DNA of 21,718 nt from Hypericibacter sp050729195 (GCF_050729195.1 NZ_JBOHKS010000241.1:1-21718), one strand, 5' to 3'; numbered from the stretch's first letter, positions 1 to 7,827 are shown. Numbers and translations: made by a program. Notes: generated by a model from the letters alone, not told the origin.

Positions 1-877
1 CGTCCATGCCGCGCGCCATGATCTCGTCGATGTCGATATCCATCAGCGCCGACTGGAAGGCCCGCAGCCGCTTCTGCGCACGGGCTCCCGTGCCGAGGCC
101 GGACTCGCGCCGCAAGGCGCTCAGCGCGTCACTGGCCTCATTGACGGCGCAGAGCAGCGAGCGCGGGAACATCGGGTTCAGCAGCAGGAAATGCGCCACG
201 CTCTGCGGCGACATCGCCGTCACCGGATGGCGCCGGCGATAGGCCTGGAAGCCGGCGGCCGCACGAAGAAGGCCGTTCCATTGCGAGACATCGGTGGCCG
301 AGCCCATCTCGGTGGCGCCCGCCCGCAACTGGGCGAACTTGACGTCCAGGAGCCGCGTGGTCTGGTCGGCGCGTTCGAGCTGTTGGCCCAGCAGATAGAA
401 ATACCAGGCTTCGTCACGATAGAAGGTCTCCATCGTGATGCCGACATGGGTCTGGCAGCCTTCTTTCACCAGCGTCGCGAAATTGCTCAGATTTTTGGAG
501 GTGACCGAGCTGGTCTTCAACGGCTTCACCTTGCGATGGAGCGCGTTGAGCTGCGACCACATCTCGATCGAGATCAACGGCCGGATCGTGCGGGCATTCT
601 CGCGCGCCTGGCGCAGACAGGAGCGGATCGAGGACGCGTTGCGCGGATCGGTCGTGTAGAAGGCGATGACCGTCTCGGCACTCGCCTGCTTATAGAATTC
701 GGCAAAACGGGCCTCATCGGCATAGAGCGTCAGCACCGACTGCCAATTGCGCGAACCCTTGGCGTCCTGGCTATAGGATTGGTTGACATCGAGCACGCGG
801 GCGAGCGAATTGGCGCGCTCCACATAACGGGCGGTCCAGAAGACGCAATCGGCGAAGCGGGCGAGGAGCTTAGCCAA
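1..877 (-). CDS. Alpha-E domain protein (DUF403), 3' end cut by window edge
   Basis: This minus-strand frame stays open from 877 to the left edge (292 codons), so the C-terminus is missing; the family is usually a little over 300 residues. The N-terminus reads LLARFADCVFWTARYVERAN followed by SLARVLDVN, the hallmark opening of alpha-E (DUF403) proteins, and the rest is helical with conserved patches such as DEAWYFYLLGQQLERADQTT. I chose a TTG start at 877 because it places the LARFAD motif at the usual distance. This start lies inside the last codons of the upstream ATP-grasp gene (8-bp overlap), so translation is probably coupled. Alpha-E proteins are almost always encoded with circularly permuted ATP-grasp proteins and often with transglutaminase-like proteins; the pair is predicted to make or modify a peptide or amide-linked product, but its substrate is unknown to me. 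Family identity is secure, function is inferred. Confidence 0.9.
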   Translation of the reverse strand, partial: MAKLLARFADCVFWTARYVERANSLARVLDVNQSYSQDAKGSRNWQSVLTLYADEARFAEFYKQASAETVIAFYTTDPRNASSIRSCLRQARENARTIRPLISIEMWSQLNALHRKVKPLKTSSVTSKNLSNFATLVKEGCQTHVGITMETFYRDEAWYFYLLGQQLERADQTTRLLDVKFAQLRAGATEMGSATDVSQWNGLLRAAAGFQAYRRRHPVTAMSPQSVAHFLLLNPMFPRSLLCAVNEASDALSALRRESGLGTGARAQKRLRAFQSALMDIDIDEIMARGMD

Positions 878-2354
878 GGACCCAGGTATCCTTCGAGCCG
901 CCGCCCTGCGAGGAATTCACGATCAGCGAGCCCTTGCGCAGAGCCACGCGCGTGAGCCCACCCGGAAGGACCCAGGTGGATTGCCCAGTCACGGCGAAGG
1001 GCCGCAGATCCACGTGGCGTGGCTCGATGGTCCGGCCGCAGAGCGTGGGCGAGACCGAAAGCTCGATCATCGGCTGGCTGATGAAATTGCTGGGATTGGC
1101 GGTGAGCTTGTCGCGCGCCTCGGCCAGCTCGCGCTTGCTGACGCGGGGGCCGATCACCACGCCATAGCCGCCCGATTCCCCGACCGGCTTCACCACCAGT
1201 TCGTCCATCCGGTCGAGGGTGAATTTGAGGCCTTCAGGCTCGCGGCAGATATGGGTCTCGACATTGTCGATGATGGCCTCTTCGCCGAGGTAATAGCGGA
1301 TGAGGCGGGGCAGATAGGCATAGACCGCCTTGTCGTCGGCCACGCCGGTTCCGACCGCGTTGGCGAGCGCGACATGGCCTTTGCGATAAGCGCGCATCAG
1401 CCCGGCCACGCCCAGCATCGAATCCGGCCGGAACACCTCGGGATCGATGGCATCGTCATTGAGCCGGCGATAGATCACATGGACCGGGGCCATCCCGCCC
1501 ACGGTCTTCATGAAGACCTTGTCGTTCTCGACCACCAGGTCGCGGCCCTCGACCAGCGGCACGCCCATCTCGCGGGCGAGGAAGATATGCTCGAAATAGG
1601 CCGAGTTGAAGGAACCGGGCGAGAGCAGCACGATCTGCGGATCGCTGACGCCCGGGGGCGCGATCTGGCTCAGGGCTTCGGCCAGCTTCTGGCCATAGTT
1701 CGAGACGGGCCGGATCGGCAGGTCCTGGACCAGGTCCGGGAAGGCCCGCTGCATCAGATGGCGGTTCTCGACGACGTAGGAAACGCCCGAGGGCGTGCGG
1801 CCATTATCCTCCAGCACTCGGAACTTCCCGTCCTTGCCGCGCACGATGTCGGTGCCGCAGACATGGATGTAGGTGCCGTGCGGGACGGAGAGGTCCTGCA
1901 TTTCCTTGCGGTAGTTCGCGTTGCCGAAGACCAGGTCGGCCGGGATGATCCCGTCCTTGATCGCGCGCTGCTTGCCGTAGATGTCGCCCAGGAAAGCGTT
2001 CATGGCGGCGACGCGCTGGATCACGCCCTTCTCGATCCGCTCCCACTCCACCGCCGGGATCACCCGCGGGATCACATCGAAGGGCAGGATCCGGTCGACC
2101 TGATCGCGGTTGGAATAGACGGTGAAGGTGACGCCCAGCGTCATGAACTCTCGGATGGCCGCGTTCGAGCGCTTCTTCAGCTCGGAAATCGAGAAGCTGT
2201 CGAGACGGCGCGCCAGCTCGGCGGAGGCCGCCAGCGCATGGTGCGAATGGCCCTGCAGCTCGCACCAATAGCCGCCGGTGTCGTAGCTCGACAGCAACCC
2301 GCCCGACGCAGCGCCCGTTTTGGGCGCGGCCCGTTTTTTCGCCGCTTTCTTCAC
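870..2354 (-). CDS. Circularly permuted ATP-grasp type 2 protein (DUF404/DUF407)
   Basis: 494 residues. This is an ATP-grasp ligase-like protein of the circularly permuted type. Family blocks in order are GGYWCEL (27-33), the GVTFTVYSNRDQVDRILPFD block (74-93), LEDNGRTPSGVSY (181-193), SPGSFNSAYFEH (245-256), NAVGTGVADDKAVYAYLP (332-349), VVKPVGESGGYG (387-398, glycine-rich nucleotide loop), RHVDLRPF (446-453) and the terminal SSQGGGSKDTWVL. Such enzymes are thought to form peptide or amide bonds using ATP; no substrate is established for this one. The start is GTG at 2354, giving a lysine/alanine-rich head; the Shine-Dalgarno sequence is weak and no better in-frame start precedes the conserved core. 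The gene overlaps the following alpha-E gene by 8 bp, so the two form an operon. Length matches the family, and all conserved blocks appear intact. Confidence 0.93.
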   Translation of the reverse strand: MKKAAKKRAAPKTGAASGGLLSSYDTGGYWCELQGHSHHALAASAELARRLDSFSISELKKRSNAAIREFMTLGVTFTVYSNRDQVDRILPFDVIPRVIPAVEWERIEKGVIQRVAAMNAFLGDIYGKQRAIKDGIIPADLVFGNANYRKEMQDLSVPHGTYIHVCGTDIVRGKDGKFRVLEDNGRTPSGVSYVVENRHLMQRAFPDLVQDLPIRPVSNYGQKLAEALSQIAPPGVSDPQIVLLSPGSFNSAYFEHIFLAREMGVPLVEGRDLVVENDKVFMKTVGGMAPVHVIYRRLNDDAIDPEVFRPDSMLGVAGLMRAYRKGHVALANAVGTGVADDKAVYAYLPRLIRYYLGEEAIIDNVETHICREPEGLKFTLDRMDELVVKPVGESGGYGVVIGPRVSKRELAEARDKLTANPSNFISQPMIELSVSPTLCGRTIEPRHVDLRPFAVTGQSTWVLPGGLTRVALRKGSLIVNSSQGGGSKDTWVLG

Positions 2355-2429
2355 GGAAACTCGACGCCCCCCAGAACCTTCGCAGCACCATCATGGCGGC
2401 GAAGGGGCTGTGCGGGGAAGAATTTTTTC

Positions 2430-2475
2430 TCGCTCGAAAGCGAAGGGCCGGCCCGGGAAGTCCCGGGCCGGCCCT
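2430..2475 (-). terminator. Strong GC hairpin plus UUCG tetraloop hairpin, possible odc transcript end
   Basis: A perfect 14-bp stem (2444-2457 with 2462-2475, loop AAGT) made almost only of G and C is followed on the minus strand by a second 5-bp stem, TCGCT-TTCG-AGCGA (2443-2430). Both lie between the decarboxylase stop at 2508 and the ATP-grasp start at 2354. On the minus strand the bases after the hairpins are A-rich rather than a U-tract, so this is not a canonical intrinsic terminator. It could still stabilise the 3' end of the odc mRNA, pause polymerase or help Rho-dependent ending. The structure is certain, its role is inferred. Confidence 0.5.
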
Positions 2476-2507
2476 GTATGCCAGGTCAGGAAAGTCTGGA
2501 AGCCTGA

Positions 2508-3893
2508 CTAGATGCAGTAGGCCTTCAGCGGGGCGAAGCCGTTGAACCCGACCGAGGAGTAGGTCGTGGTGTAGGCACCGCAGGCGAGGATGCGGATCTT
2601 GTCGCCGGGCTTCAGCGCCAGCGGCAGCTCATAGGCGGTCTTCTCATAGAGGATGTCGGCGGAATCGCAGGAGGGACCCGCCAGCACCACCGGCCCGGTG
2701 ACACCGCCGTCATGCGGCGTCTTCAGCCGGTATTTGATCGCCTCGTCCATGGTCTCGGCGAGACCGGAGAACTTGCCGATATCGAGGAACACCCAGCGCT
2801 GGGCGTCGGCCGCGTCCTTGACCGAGACCAGCACCACTTCGCTCTCGATCACGCCCGCCTCGCCGACCAGGCCGCGGCCGGGCTCGGCGATGAGGCGCGG
2901 CAGCTCGCTGCCGAAATGACGGCGCACCGCGGCGATCACGCCCCGGCCATAGTCGCCGATCGAGGGCACTTCTTTCTGATAGCGGGCGGGGAAGCCGCCG
3001 CCGAGATTGAGCAGGCTGGGCTTCAGGCCCGCCGCCTCGAGCTCGCGATAGAGCTGGGCGATCTGGCTCAGCACCTTGTCCCACTGCGACAGGTCGGTCT
3101 GCTGCGATCCGATATGGAAGGAAACGCCGGCGGCATCGAGCCCGAGCGCCCGCGCACGCAGGAGCAGCGCCTTCGCCATGGCGAAGGAACAGCCGAACTT
3201 GCGCGACAAGGGCCACTCGGCGCCGGCTCCGTCCACCAACAGGCGGCAGAACACGGTCGCGCCAGGCGCGGCCACGGCCAGCTTCTCGAGCTCGCCCTCG
3301 GAATCGAAGGCGAAGAGACGCACGCCGCGGCCAAAGGCATAGGCGATATCGGATTGCTTCTTGATCGGGTTGCCGAAGGAGAGCCGGTCGGCCCGGATCC
3401 CCACATCGAGGCACTGGTCGATCTCGCCGCGGCTCGCCACGTCGAAATGACCGTTGTTGTGCGCCAGCAGCCGCAGGATCTCCGGTGCCGGGTTGGCCTT
3501 CACGGCGTAATAGAGCTCGGCGGGATCGAGGGCGGCGGCGAGGCCGCGATAATTGCCTTCGACCACCTCGAGATCGACCACGAGACAGGGCGTCTGCGGC
3601 TGGACGCGGTCCAGGAACTCGGCGATGCGGGGCGTGACGATGCCGCGGTCGGAGGGTTGCGGCGGGACGACCGAGAGGTCGGCGCCACGGCGTCGTCGCG
3701 AGCGCTTGGGGGCGGGGAGGCCCGCCTGGGTCACGTCGGCGCAGGCGGCTTCCGCGCGCAGGATGTCGGCGACCGACGGCTCGTTGGCCGGGGTCGGCAG
3801 CTTCTGCGGCGCGCCCGTGTTGCGAAGATGGGTGTTGCGGAGGTGGGCGGAGCGAATACGGGCGGAGCGTCCACCCTGAGGAGCAAGGAGCAT
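2508..3893 (-). CDS. odc: Ornithine decarboxylase, PLP-dependent type III (lysine/ornithine decarboxylase-like)
   Basis: This enzyme decarboxylates ornithine to putrescine (some relatives also use lysine), the entry to polyamine synthesis. Visible landmarks: YYAVKANP with the PLP-binding Lys132; SFHIGSQ with His260, which stacks on PLP; GGGFP (298-302) and EPGR (337-340), which hold the phosphate; and the barrel-distal GPSCDSADIL with Cys409-Asp410. The CD pair is the ornithine-type signature, whereas diaminopimelate decarboxylases have CESGD there. The tail carries YSSVGFNGF. The family core starts near residue 87 (TPRIAEFLD), so this ORF has about 85 extra N-terminal residues, including a duplicated HLRNT and a basic RSRRRR stretch. 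The ATG at 3893 has a good Shine-Dalgarno (GAGAGGG). The only other standard start before the core is GTG at 3734. It is a single-gene unit with its own promoter and leader. Enzyme call is firm; start is uncertain. Confidence 0.92.
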   Translation of the reverse strand: MLLAPQGGRSARIRSAHLRNTHLRNTGAPQKLPTPANEPSVADILRAEAACADVTQAGLPAPKRSRRRRGADLSVVPPQPSDRGIVTPRIAEFLDRVQPQTPCLVVDLEVVEGNYRGLAAALDPAELYYAVKANPAPEILRLLAHNNGHFDVASRGEIDQCLDVGIRADRLSFGNPIKKQSDIAYAFGRGVRLFAFDSEGELEKLAVAAPGATVFCRLLVDGAGAEWPLSRKFGCSFAMAKALLLRARALGLDAAGVSFHIGSQQTDLSQWDKVLSQIAQLYRELEAAGLKPSLLNLGGGFPARYQKEVPSIGDYGRGVIAAVRRHFGSELPRLIAEPGRGLVGEAGVIESEVVLVSVKDAADAQRWVFLDIGKFSGLAETMDEAIKYRLKTPHDGGVTGPVVLAGPSCDSADILYEKTAYELPLALKPGDKIRILACGAYTTTYSSVGFNGFAPLKAYCI

Positions 3894-4011
3894 CGTCGTT
3901 CCCTCTCGGAAACCCGTTCTTCTAAAACGGGGGGTTACCAGAAGGACGCGATCCGCCGGTTGCTTAACCTACAAAGGGCCAGTGGCTCGTGCGTTAGGCG
4001 TCTGACGCACA
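3894..4011 (-). promoter_or_regulatory. Structured 5' leader of ornithine decarboxylase (speF-leader candidate)
   Basis: The stretch between the putative promoter and the decarboxylase ATG is about 110 nt and contains two clear stems. One lies at the expected transcript 5' end (GTGCGT 4010-4005 with ACGCAC 3994-3989, plus strand 3989-4010). The other lies just ahead of the Shine-Dalgarno (CCCGTT 3913-3918 with AACGGG 3926-3931, loop of 7). A conserved cis-regulatory RNA called the speF motif is known upstream of alphaproteobacterial ornithine decarboxylase genes (Rfam speF), so gene, lineage and position all fit. I could not align the sequence to that model from memory, so the specific identity is inferred. 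Binding of a polyamine or ornithine signal is possible but not shown. Confidence 0.5.
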
Positions 4012-4039
4012 CATATAGAAATTTCTCGGCGCATCGCAA
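4012..4039 (-). promoter_or_regulatory. Putative sigma-70 promoter of ornithine decarboxylase
   Basis: On the minus strand a -35-like TTGCGA (4039-4034) and a -10-like TATATG (4017-4012) are separated by 16 bp. The stretch between is locally AT-rich against the GC-rich background. It lies just downstream of the terminator of the preceding operon and about 115 bp before the decarboxylase start, so odc is likely transcribed on its own from about position 4005. Confidence 0.5.
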
Positions 4040-4059
4040 GAGAAAATTCGCGCGAGGAG

Positions 4060-4088
4060 AAAAAACCTGCGCGACTGTGGCGCGCAGG
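4060..4088 (-). terminator. Canonical rho-independent terminator of the epimerase/oxidoreductase operon
   Basis: On the minus strand CCTGCGCG (4088-4081), a 7-nt loop and CGCGCAGG (4073-4066) form a perfect 8-bp stem followed directly by six T (4065-4060). It lies 111 bp beyond the stop codon of the Gfo/Idh gene at 4200 and before the odc promoter, so it closes the upstream operon and insulates odc. Confidence 0.85.
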
Positions 4089-4199
4089 CGTCGCTCGAGC
4101 GTCCGTTCTTTATGACTCCGACATCATTCTTTACGGCTTCTTTATCATGCCGACGAGATTGCGGCGCCTTTGCCTCAATTTTGCCAAGTGCGAGCCTGC

Positions 4200-5231
4200 T
4201 CAGACGGCGTCGTCGATGCCCGCAAGACGCCGCAGCGCGTCGATGCGCTCGACCACGAGGGCGCCGCCGGCAGCGCTGCTGCGCGGCGGCGGACCGCCGG
4301 CGAGATGCGCGAGGAAGTCCCGCAGCTCGGCCTTGAGCGGCATCTCGCCGGTGACCGCGTGACGCTCGAAATCGCCCGTGGTTATTGCATCTCTTGCATT
4401 CCGCGCCGTCGCTGGGCGGCGCCCGATGAAGACCGTTTCGGGCGCGCCCTCCGACCAGAAGGCGAGGCCCTCGCTGCCGCCCAGGAGGATCGAGCGCTGG
4501 CGCTGAACCCTCGCGGCGGAGACTTCCACGTGAAGAAGCGGCGTGGCGGCCGGGAGCAGAGGCGTCGCGTCATGCAAGCGGGGCGTGGCTGGGTTGCTCT
4601 CACCGGAGAGCAGCCCCACCAGCCCGACCAGCATGCCGTCGCGCCGCTCGGCACGGGCGAGGCGCGGCTCCGGCAGCGTCCCCAGGATCTCGCGCGCGAT
4701 CGAGAGATCGTGCGGCAGCAGCGTCCAGACGGCATCGACATCGCGGATCGGGAGGTCCGGCTGGAGCCGGGCGCAGGCGAGAAGCTCGACGGGCCCGAGA
4801 TCCTTTCGCCGGGCGAGCGCCGCCAGGAAGCGGACGGCCGGGTGCCAGAGCCACTTCTCCATGACGAAGAGATGGCCCCGGCCGGCCGCCGCAAGGCGCA
4901 AGGCAGAGGCACTGTCGGTGGTGAAAGGCTTCTCGACGAAGATCGGCCGGTCGCGTTCCAGCAGCGTCTCGATGGCGCTCGCATGCCGGCCGGCGGGCGA
5001 GGCGATCACATAGCCGGCGAGGTCCGGCGGCAGCTCGCCGAGATCGGCGACGGCAGCGGCCCCTTGCGCCTGGGCATGGGCCCGGGCCGCGGGATCGGGA
5101 TCGGCGACGGTAACGATGGCGCCCAGCGCCTGCAGGTCGCGCAGGATATGGCGGCCCCAGCGGCCGCAGCCCACCAAGCCGATCTCGAGGGCGGGCAGGG
5201 AAGCGGACGAGGCTGACCTGGGTGGCGTCAT
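4200..5231 (-). CDS. Gfo/Idh/MocA family oxidoreductase
   Basis: 343 residues. The N-terminal Rossmann fold shows GLVGCGRWG (18-26), which binds NAD(P). It is followed by the family's EKPF (100-103), with the lysine that acts in catalysis, and a later PHDLSIAREIL helix whose His is in the position of the family's catalytic His. These enzymes oxidise or reduce sugars, often nucleotide sugars, or act on other cyclic substrates. The first ~15 residues (Ser/Ala/Pro-rich) precede the fold. The ATG at 5231 overlaps the stop of the RmlC-like gene as ATGA, so the two are translationally coupled and probably serve one sugar-modification route, for example of a surface glycan. Substrate cannot be read from sequence. 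It is last in its operon and followed by a strong terminator. Confidence 0.9.
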   Translation of the reverse strand: MTPPRSASSASLPALEIGLVGCGRWGRHILRDLQALGAIVTVADPDPAARAHAQAQGAAAVADLGELPPDLAGYVIASPAGRHASAIETLLERDRPIFVEKPFTTDSASALRLAAAGRGHLFVMEKWLWHPAVRFLAALARRKDLGPVELLACARLQPDLPIRDVDAVWTLLPHDLSIAREILGTLPEPRLARAERRDGMLVGLVGLLSGESNPATPRLHDATPLLPAATPLLHVEVSAARVQRQRSILLGGSEGLAFWSEGAPETVFIGRRPATARNARDAITTGDFERHAVTGEMPLKAELRDFLAHLAGGPPPRSSAAGGALVVERIDALRRLAGIDDAV

Positions 5232-5824
5232 CGGGCGTCGATGGCGCCGGCTTCGAGGCCGAGATCGGTCCGCGCGATCTCCGCCAGCAGCGAGGCGAGC
5301 GGCGGGGCGTCGCGGTCGCGGGCCGAGAGCTGGGGATCGCGGCAGGGCCAGTCGATGCCGAGATCGGGGTCCGACCAGCGGCAGCCCAGGTCGTCGGTCG
5401 GATCGTAGTAATGCGTGGCCGCGATCAGCACGCCGCAGGGGGTGTGCGAGTAGAAGCCATGGGCCACCCCGCGCGGCAGAGTCAGCAGCGCCGGCGCCTC
5501 GCCGGTCAGCAGCAGCTGCGCCGGCTGGAGATAGCTCGGCGAGCGCGGGCGCAGATCCTTGAGCGCCACGAACAGCCTGCCGGCGGTGACCGCGATGAAC
5601 TCGTCATGGCGCGGATGAGCGTGCATGCCACGCAGCACATTGGGCTCGGTCGTCAGCAGGCCCCATTGCCGGGGCTCGATGCCCGTGGCCCAGTTCTGGC
5701 GGTAGAGCTCGGCGAAGCTGCCGCGCTCGTCACGGTGAGGCTGGAGCGGCCAGAGGGTGACGCCGCGCGGCAGGGCCGCGAGCGCTGCACCGTCAGTGGC
5801 GACGGGATGGGGCGTGGCTGACAT
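5228..5824 (-). CDS. RmlC-like dTDP-4-dehydro-sugar 3,5-epimerase family cupin
   Basis: 198 residues, close to the usual ~180-200 of RmlC/RfbC. Conserved features: DERGSFAELYRQNW (32-45) matches the DxRGxFxE signature; NVLRGMHAH (62-70) holds the catalytic base His68; LPRGVAHGFYSHTP (116-129) is the cupin strand; and THYYDPTDD (137-145), SDPDLGIDWP (151-160) and LSARD (166-170) follow in family order. RmlC converts dTDP-4-keto-6-deoxyglucose to the L-rhamnose precursor, and paralogues act as 3- or 5-epimerases or ketoisomerases in other deoxysugar routes. No rmlA, rmlB or rmlD is nearby, and the coupled partner is a Gfo/Idh oxidoreductase, so a modified-sugar branch is more likely than simple rhamnose synthesis. 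It is divergent from mutL. Confidence 0.85.
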   Translation of the reverse strand: MSATPHPVATDGAALAALPRGVTLWPLQPHRDERGSFAELYRQNWATGIEPRQWGLLTTEPNVLRGMHAHPRHDEFIAVTAGRLFVALKDLRPRSPSYLQPAQLLLTGEAPALLTLPRGVAHGFYSHTPCGVLIAATHYYDPTDDLGCRWSDPDLGIDWPCRDPQLSARDRDAPPLASLLAEIARTDLGLEAGAIDAR

Positions 5825-5943
5825 ATGTCTGAACCCAGGGGCGACGGGCGGGCCTGGGCTGAAACTTTAGCATGCGATGCTGGGAAGAGAACGCTGCCGC
5901 GGCGGGGAGACTCAGGCTTGCCCGTTCTGCTACTGTTCCGCCC

Positions 5944-7827
5944 ATGGTGATTCGTCTTTTGCCGCCCGATCTGGTCAACCGCATCGCCGCCGGCGAGGTG
6001 GTGGAACGGCCCGCTTCCGCCGTGAAGGAGCTGGTCGAGAACGCGCTCGATGCGGGGGCCTCGCGCATCGAGGTGATGCTGCGCGAGGGCGGCCGCAGTC
6101 TCATTCTGGTCGAGGACGATGGTGGCGGCATGACGCCGGCGGAGCTCGAGCTCGCGGTCGAGCGCCACGCCACCTCGAAGCTGCCCGACGACGATCTGGT
6201 CCATATCGCCACCCTGGGCTTCCGCGGCGAGGCGCTGCCCTCGATCGCGGCCGTCAGCCGTCTCACTTTGACCAGCCGGAAAGCCGGCGCCGACAGCGCC
6301 TGGAGCCTGACGCTCGAAGCCGGCGCCAAGGGCAAGCCGCAACCGGCGGCCCTGGCGCAGGGAACCCGCGTCGAGGTCCGCGATCTCTTCTTCGCCACCC
6401 CGGCCCGGCTGAAATTCCTGAAAGTCCCCCGCACCGAGCTCGGCCATGCCGAGGAGGTGGTGAAGCGCCTCGCCATGGCCCATCCCGAGGTCGCCTTTAC
6501 CTTGCGCGACGAGAGCCGTGTGCTGTTCCGCTTCCAGGCCCCCACGACCGATCTGGTGGGCGCCGACCTGATCGGCCCCGGGCCTACTGACAACCCGAAC
6601 GGCGCGCGTCTCGCGCGGCTGGGCGCCATCATGGGCCGCGACTTCCAGGAGAACGCACTGGCGCTCGATGCCAGGCGCGAGGGCCTGCGCCTCACCGGCC
6701 ATGCCGGCCTGCCGACGCTCAACCGCGCCACGTCCGACCAGCAGTTCCTCTTCGTCAACGGCAGGCCGGTGCGCGACCGGCTGCTGCAGGGCGCCGTGCG
6801 CGGCGCCTATCAGGATTTCCTCGCCCGCGACCGCCATCCGCTGGTGGCGCTCTTCCTCGAGCTGCCGCCCGAGGAGGTCGATGTGAACGTCCACCCGGCG
6901 AAGGCCGAGGTGCGCTTCCGCGATCCGGGTCTGGTGCGCGGCCTCATCGTCGGCGCCATCCGCCACGCGCTGGCCGAGGCCGGCCACCGCGCCTCGACCA
7001 CGGTGGCGCAGGCGGCCTTGGGCGCGCTGCAGGCGGGCTCGGGCTATGGCGGCGCCTTGGGATCGGAACCGGCCTTCGCCGGCGGCCCGGCGCGCTTCTT
7101 CCAGGGGAACTATGGCGGCTTTCGCGGCGGCACGGTGCCGCATCGCCTGGCCGAGGCGGCGGCGCAGGCCTTTGCACCCCTGGACGGCTTCGACCGGCCT
7201 TCGGCGCGCGGCGTCGGCGAGGCCGAGACGGCGGCACCCGGTACGGCCTATCCCCTGGGCGTGGCGCGGGGCCAATTGCATGAGACCTATATCGTGGCGC
7301 AGACGGCGGACGGCATCGTCATCGTCGATCAGCATGCCGCCCATGAGCGGCTGGTCTATGAGCGCATGAAGCAGGCGCTGGCCGAGACCGGCGTGGCGCG
7401 CCAGGGTCTGCTCATTCCGGAAGTGGTCGAGCTGGAGGAGCCTGCGGTCGCGCGTCTCGTCGCGCGCGCGCCCGAGCTGGCCGAGCTGGGTCTCGTGCTC
7501 GAGGGCTTCGGTCCCGGTGCCGTGGTCGTGCGCGAGGTGCCAGCGATGCTGGGACCGACCGATGCCAAGGGGCTGGTGCGCGATCTGGCCGACGAACTGG
7601 CGGCGATGGGCGAGGCGCTCTCGTTGAAGGAACGGCTCGAGCATGTCTGCGGCACCATGGCCTGCCATGGCAGCGTGCGTGCCGGCCGGCGCCTGACCCA
7701 GCCCGAGATGGACGCGCTGCTGCGCCAGATGGAAGCGACCCCTCATTCCGGCCAATGCAATCATGGCCGCCCGACTTACGTGGAGCTCAAGCTCGCGGAT
7801 ATCGAGCGGCTGTTCGGGCGGCGGTAG
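5944..7827 (+). CDS. mutL: DNA mismatch repair protein MutL (endonuclease type)
   Basis: 627 residues. MutL links MutS mismatch recognition to strand incision. The GHKL ATPase motifs are intact: ENALDAG (32-38), DDGGGM (58-63), and RHATSK plus the TLGFRGEAL block (74-98). The C-terminal dimerisation domain starts near YPLGVARGQLHETYIV and contains DQHA-x2-E-x4-E (from Asp462, DQHAAHERLVYE). It is followed by ACHGSVRAG and GQCNHGRPT, which complete the metal site, so this MutL is predicted to nick DNA itself, as expected in bacteria without MutH. A Gly/Ala-rich linker (about 345-430) joins the domains. The frame is open from 5872, but I chose ATG at 5944 because MutL proteins begin a few residues before LLPPDLVNRIAAGEV. 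It is divergent from the RmlC-like gene across about 120 bp. Confidence 0.96.
   Translation: MVIRLLPPDLVNRIAAGEVVERPASAVKELVENALDAGASRIEVMLREGGRSLILVEDDGGGMTPAELELAVERHATSKLPDDDLVHIATLGFRGEALPSIAAVSRLTLTSRKAGADSAWSLTLEAGAKGKPQPAALAQGTRVEVRDLFFATPARLKFLKVPRTELGHAEEVVKRLAMAHPEVAFTLRDESRVLFRFQAPTTDLVGADLIGPGPTDNPNGARLARLGAIMGRDFQENALALDARREGLRLTGHAGLPTLNRATSDQQFLFVNGRPVRDRLLQGAVRGAYQDFLARDRHPLVALFLELPPEEVDVNVHPAKAEVRFRDPGLVRGLIVGAIRHALAEAGHRASTTVAQAALGALQAGSGYGGALGSEPAFAGGPARFFQGNYGGFRGGTVPHRLAEAAAQAFAPLDGFDRPSARGVGEAETAAPGTAYPLGVARGQLHETYIVAQTADGIVIVDQHAAHERLVYERMKQALAETGVARQGLLIPEVVELEEPAVARLVARAPELAELGLVLEGFGPGAVVVREVPAMLGPTDAKGLVRDLADELAAMGEALSLKERLEHVCGTMACHGSVRAGRRLTQPEMDALLRQMEATPHSGQCNHGRPTYVELKLADIERLFGRR

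Noticed and set aside
191..955. Long plus-strand ORF opposite the alpha-E gene
   Set aside because: It is antisense to a clear alpha-E coding frame, and its Arg/Gly/Leu-rich product has no family character; a GC-rich shadow.
981..2507. 508-codon plus-strand ORF
   Set aside because: Antisense to the circularly permuted ATP-grasp gene, whose conserved motifs are unmistakable.
2712..4115. 467-codon plus-strand ORF
   Set aside because: Antisense to ornithine decarboxylase and its leader; no domain recognisable.
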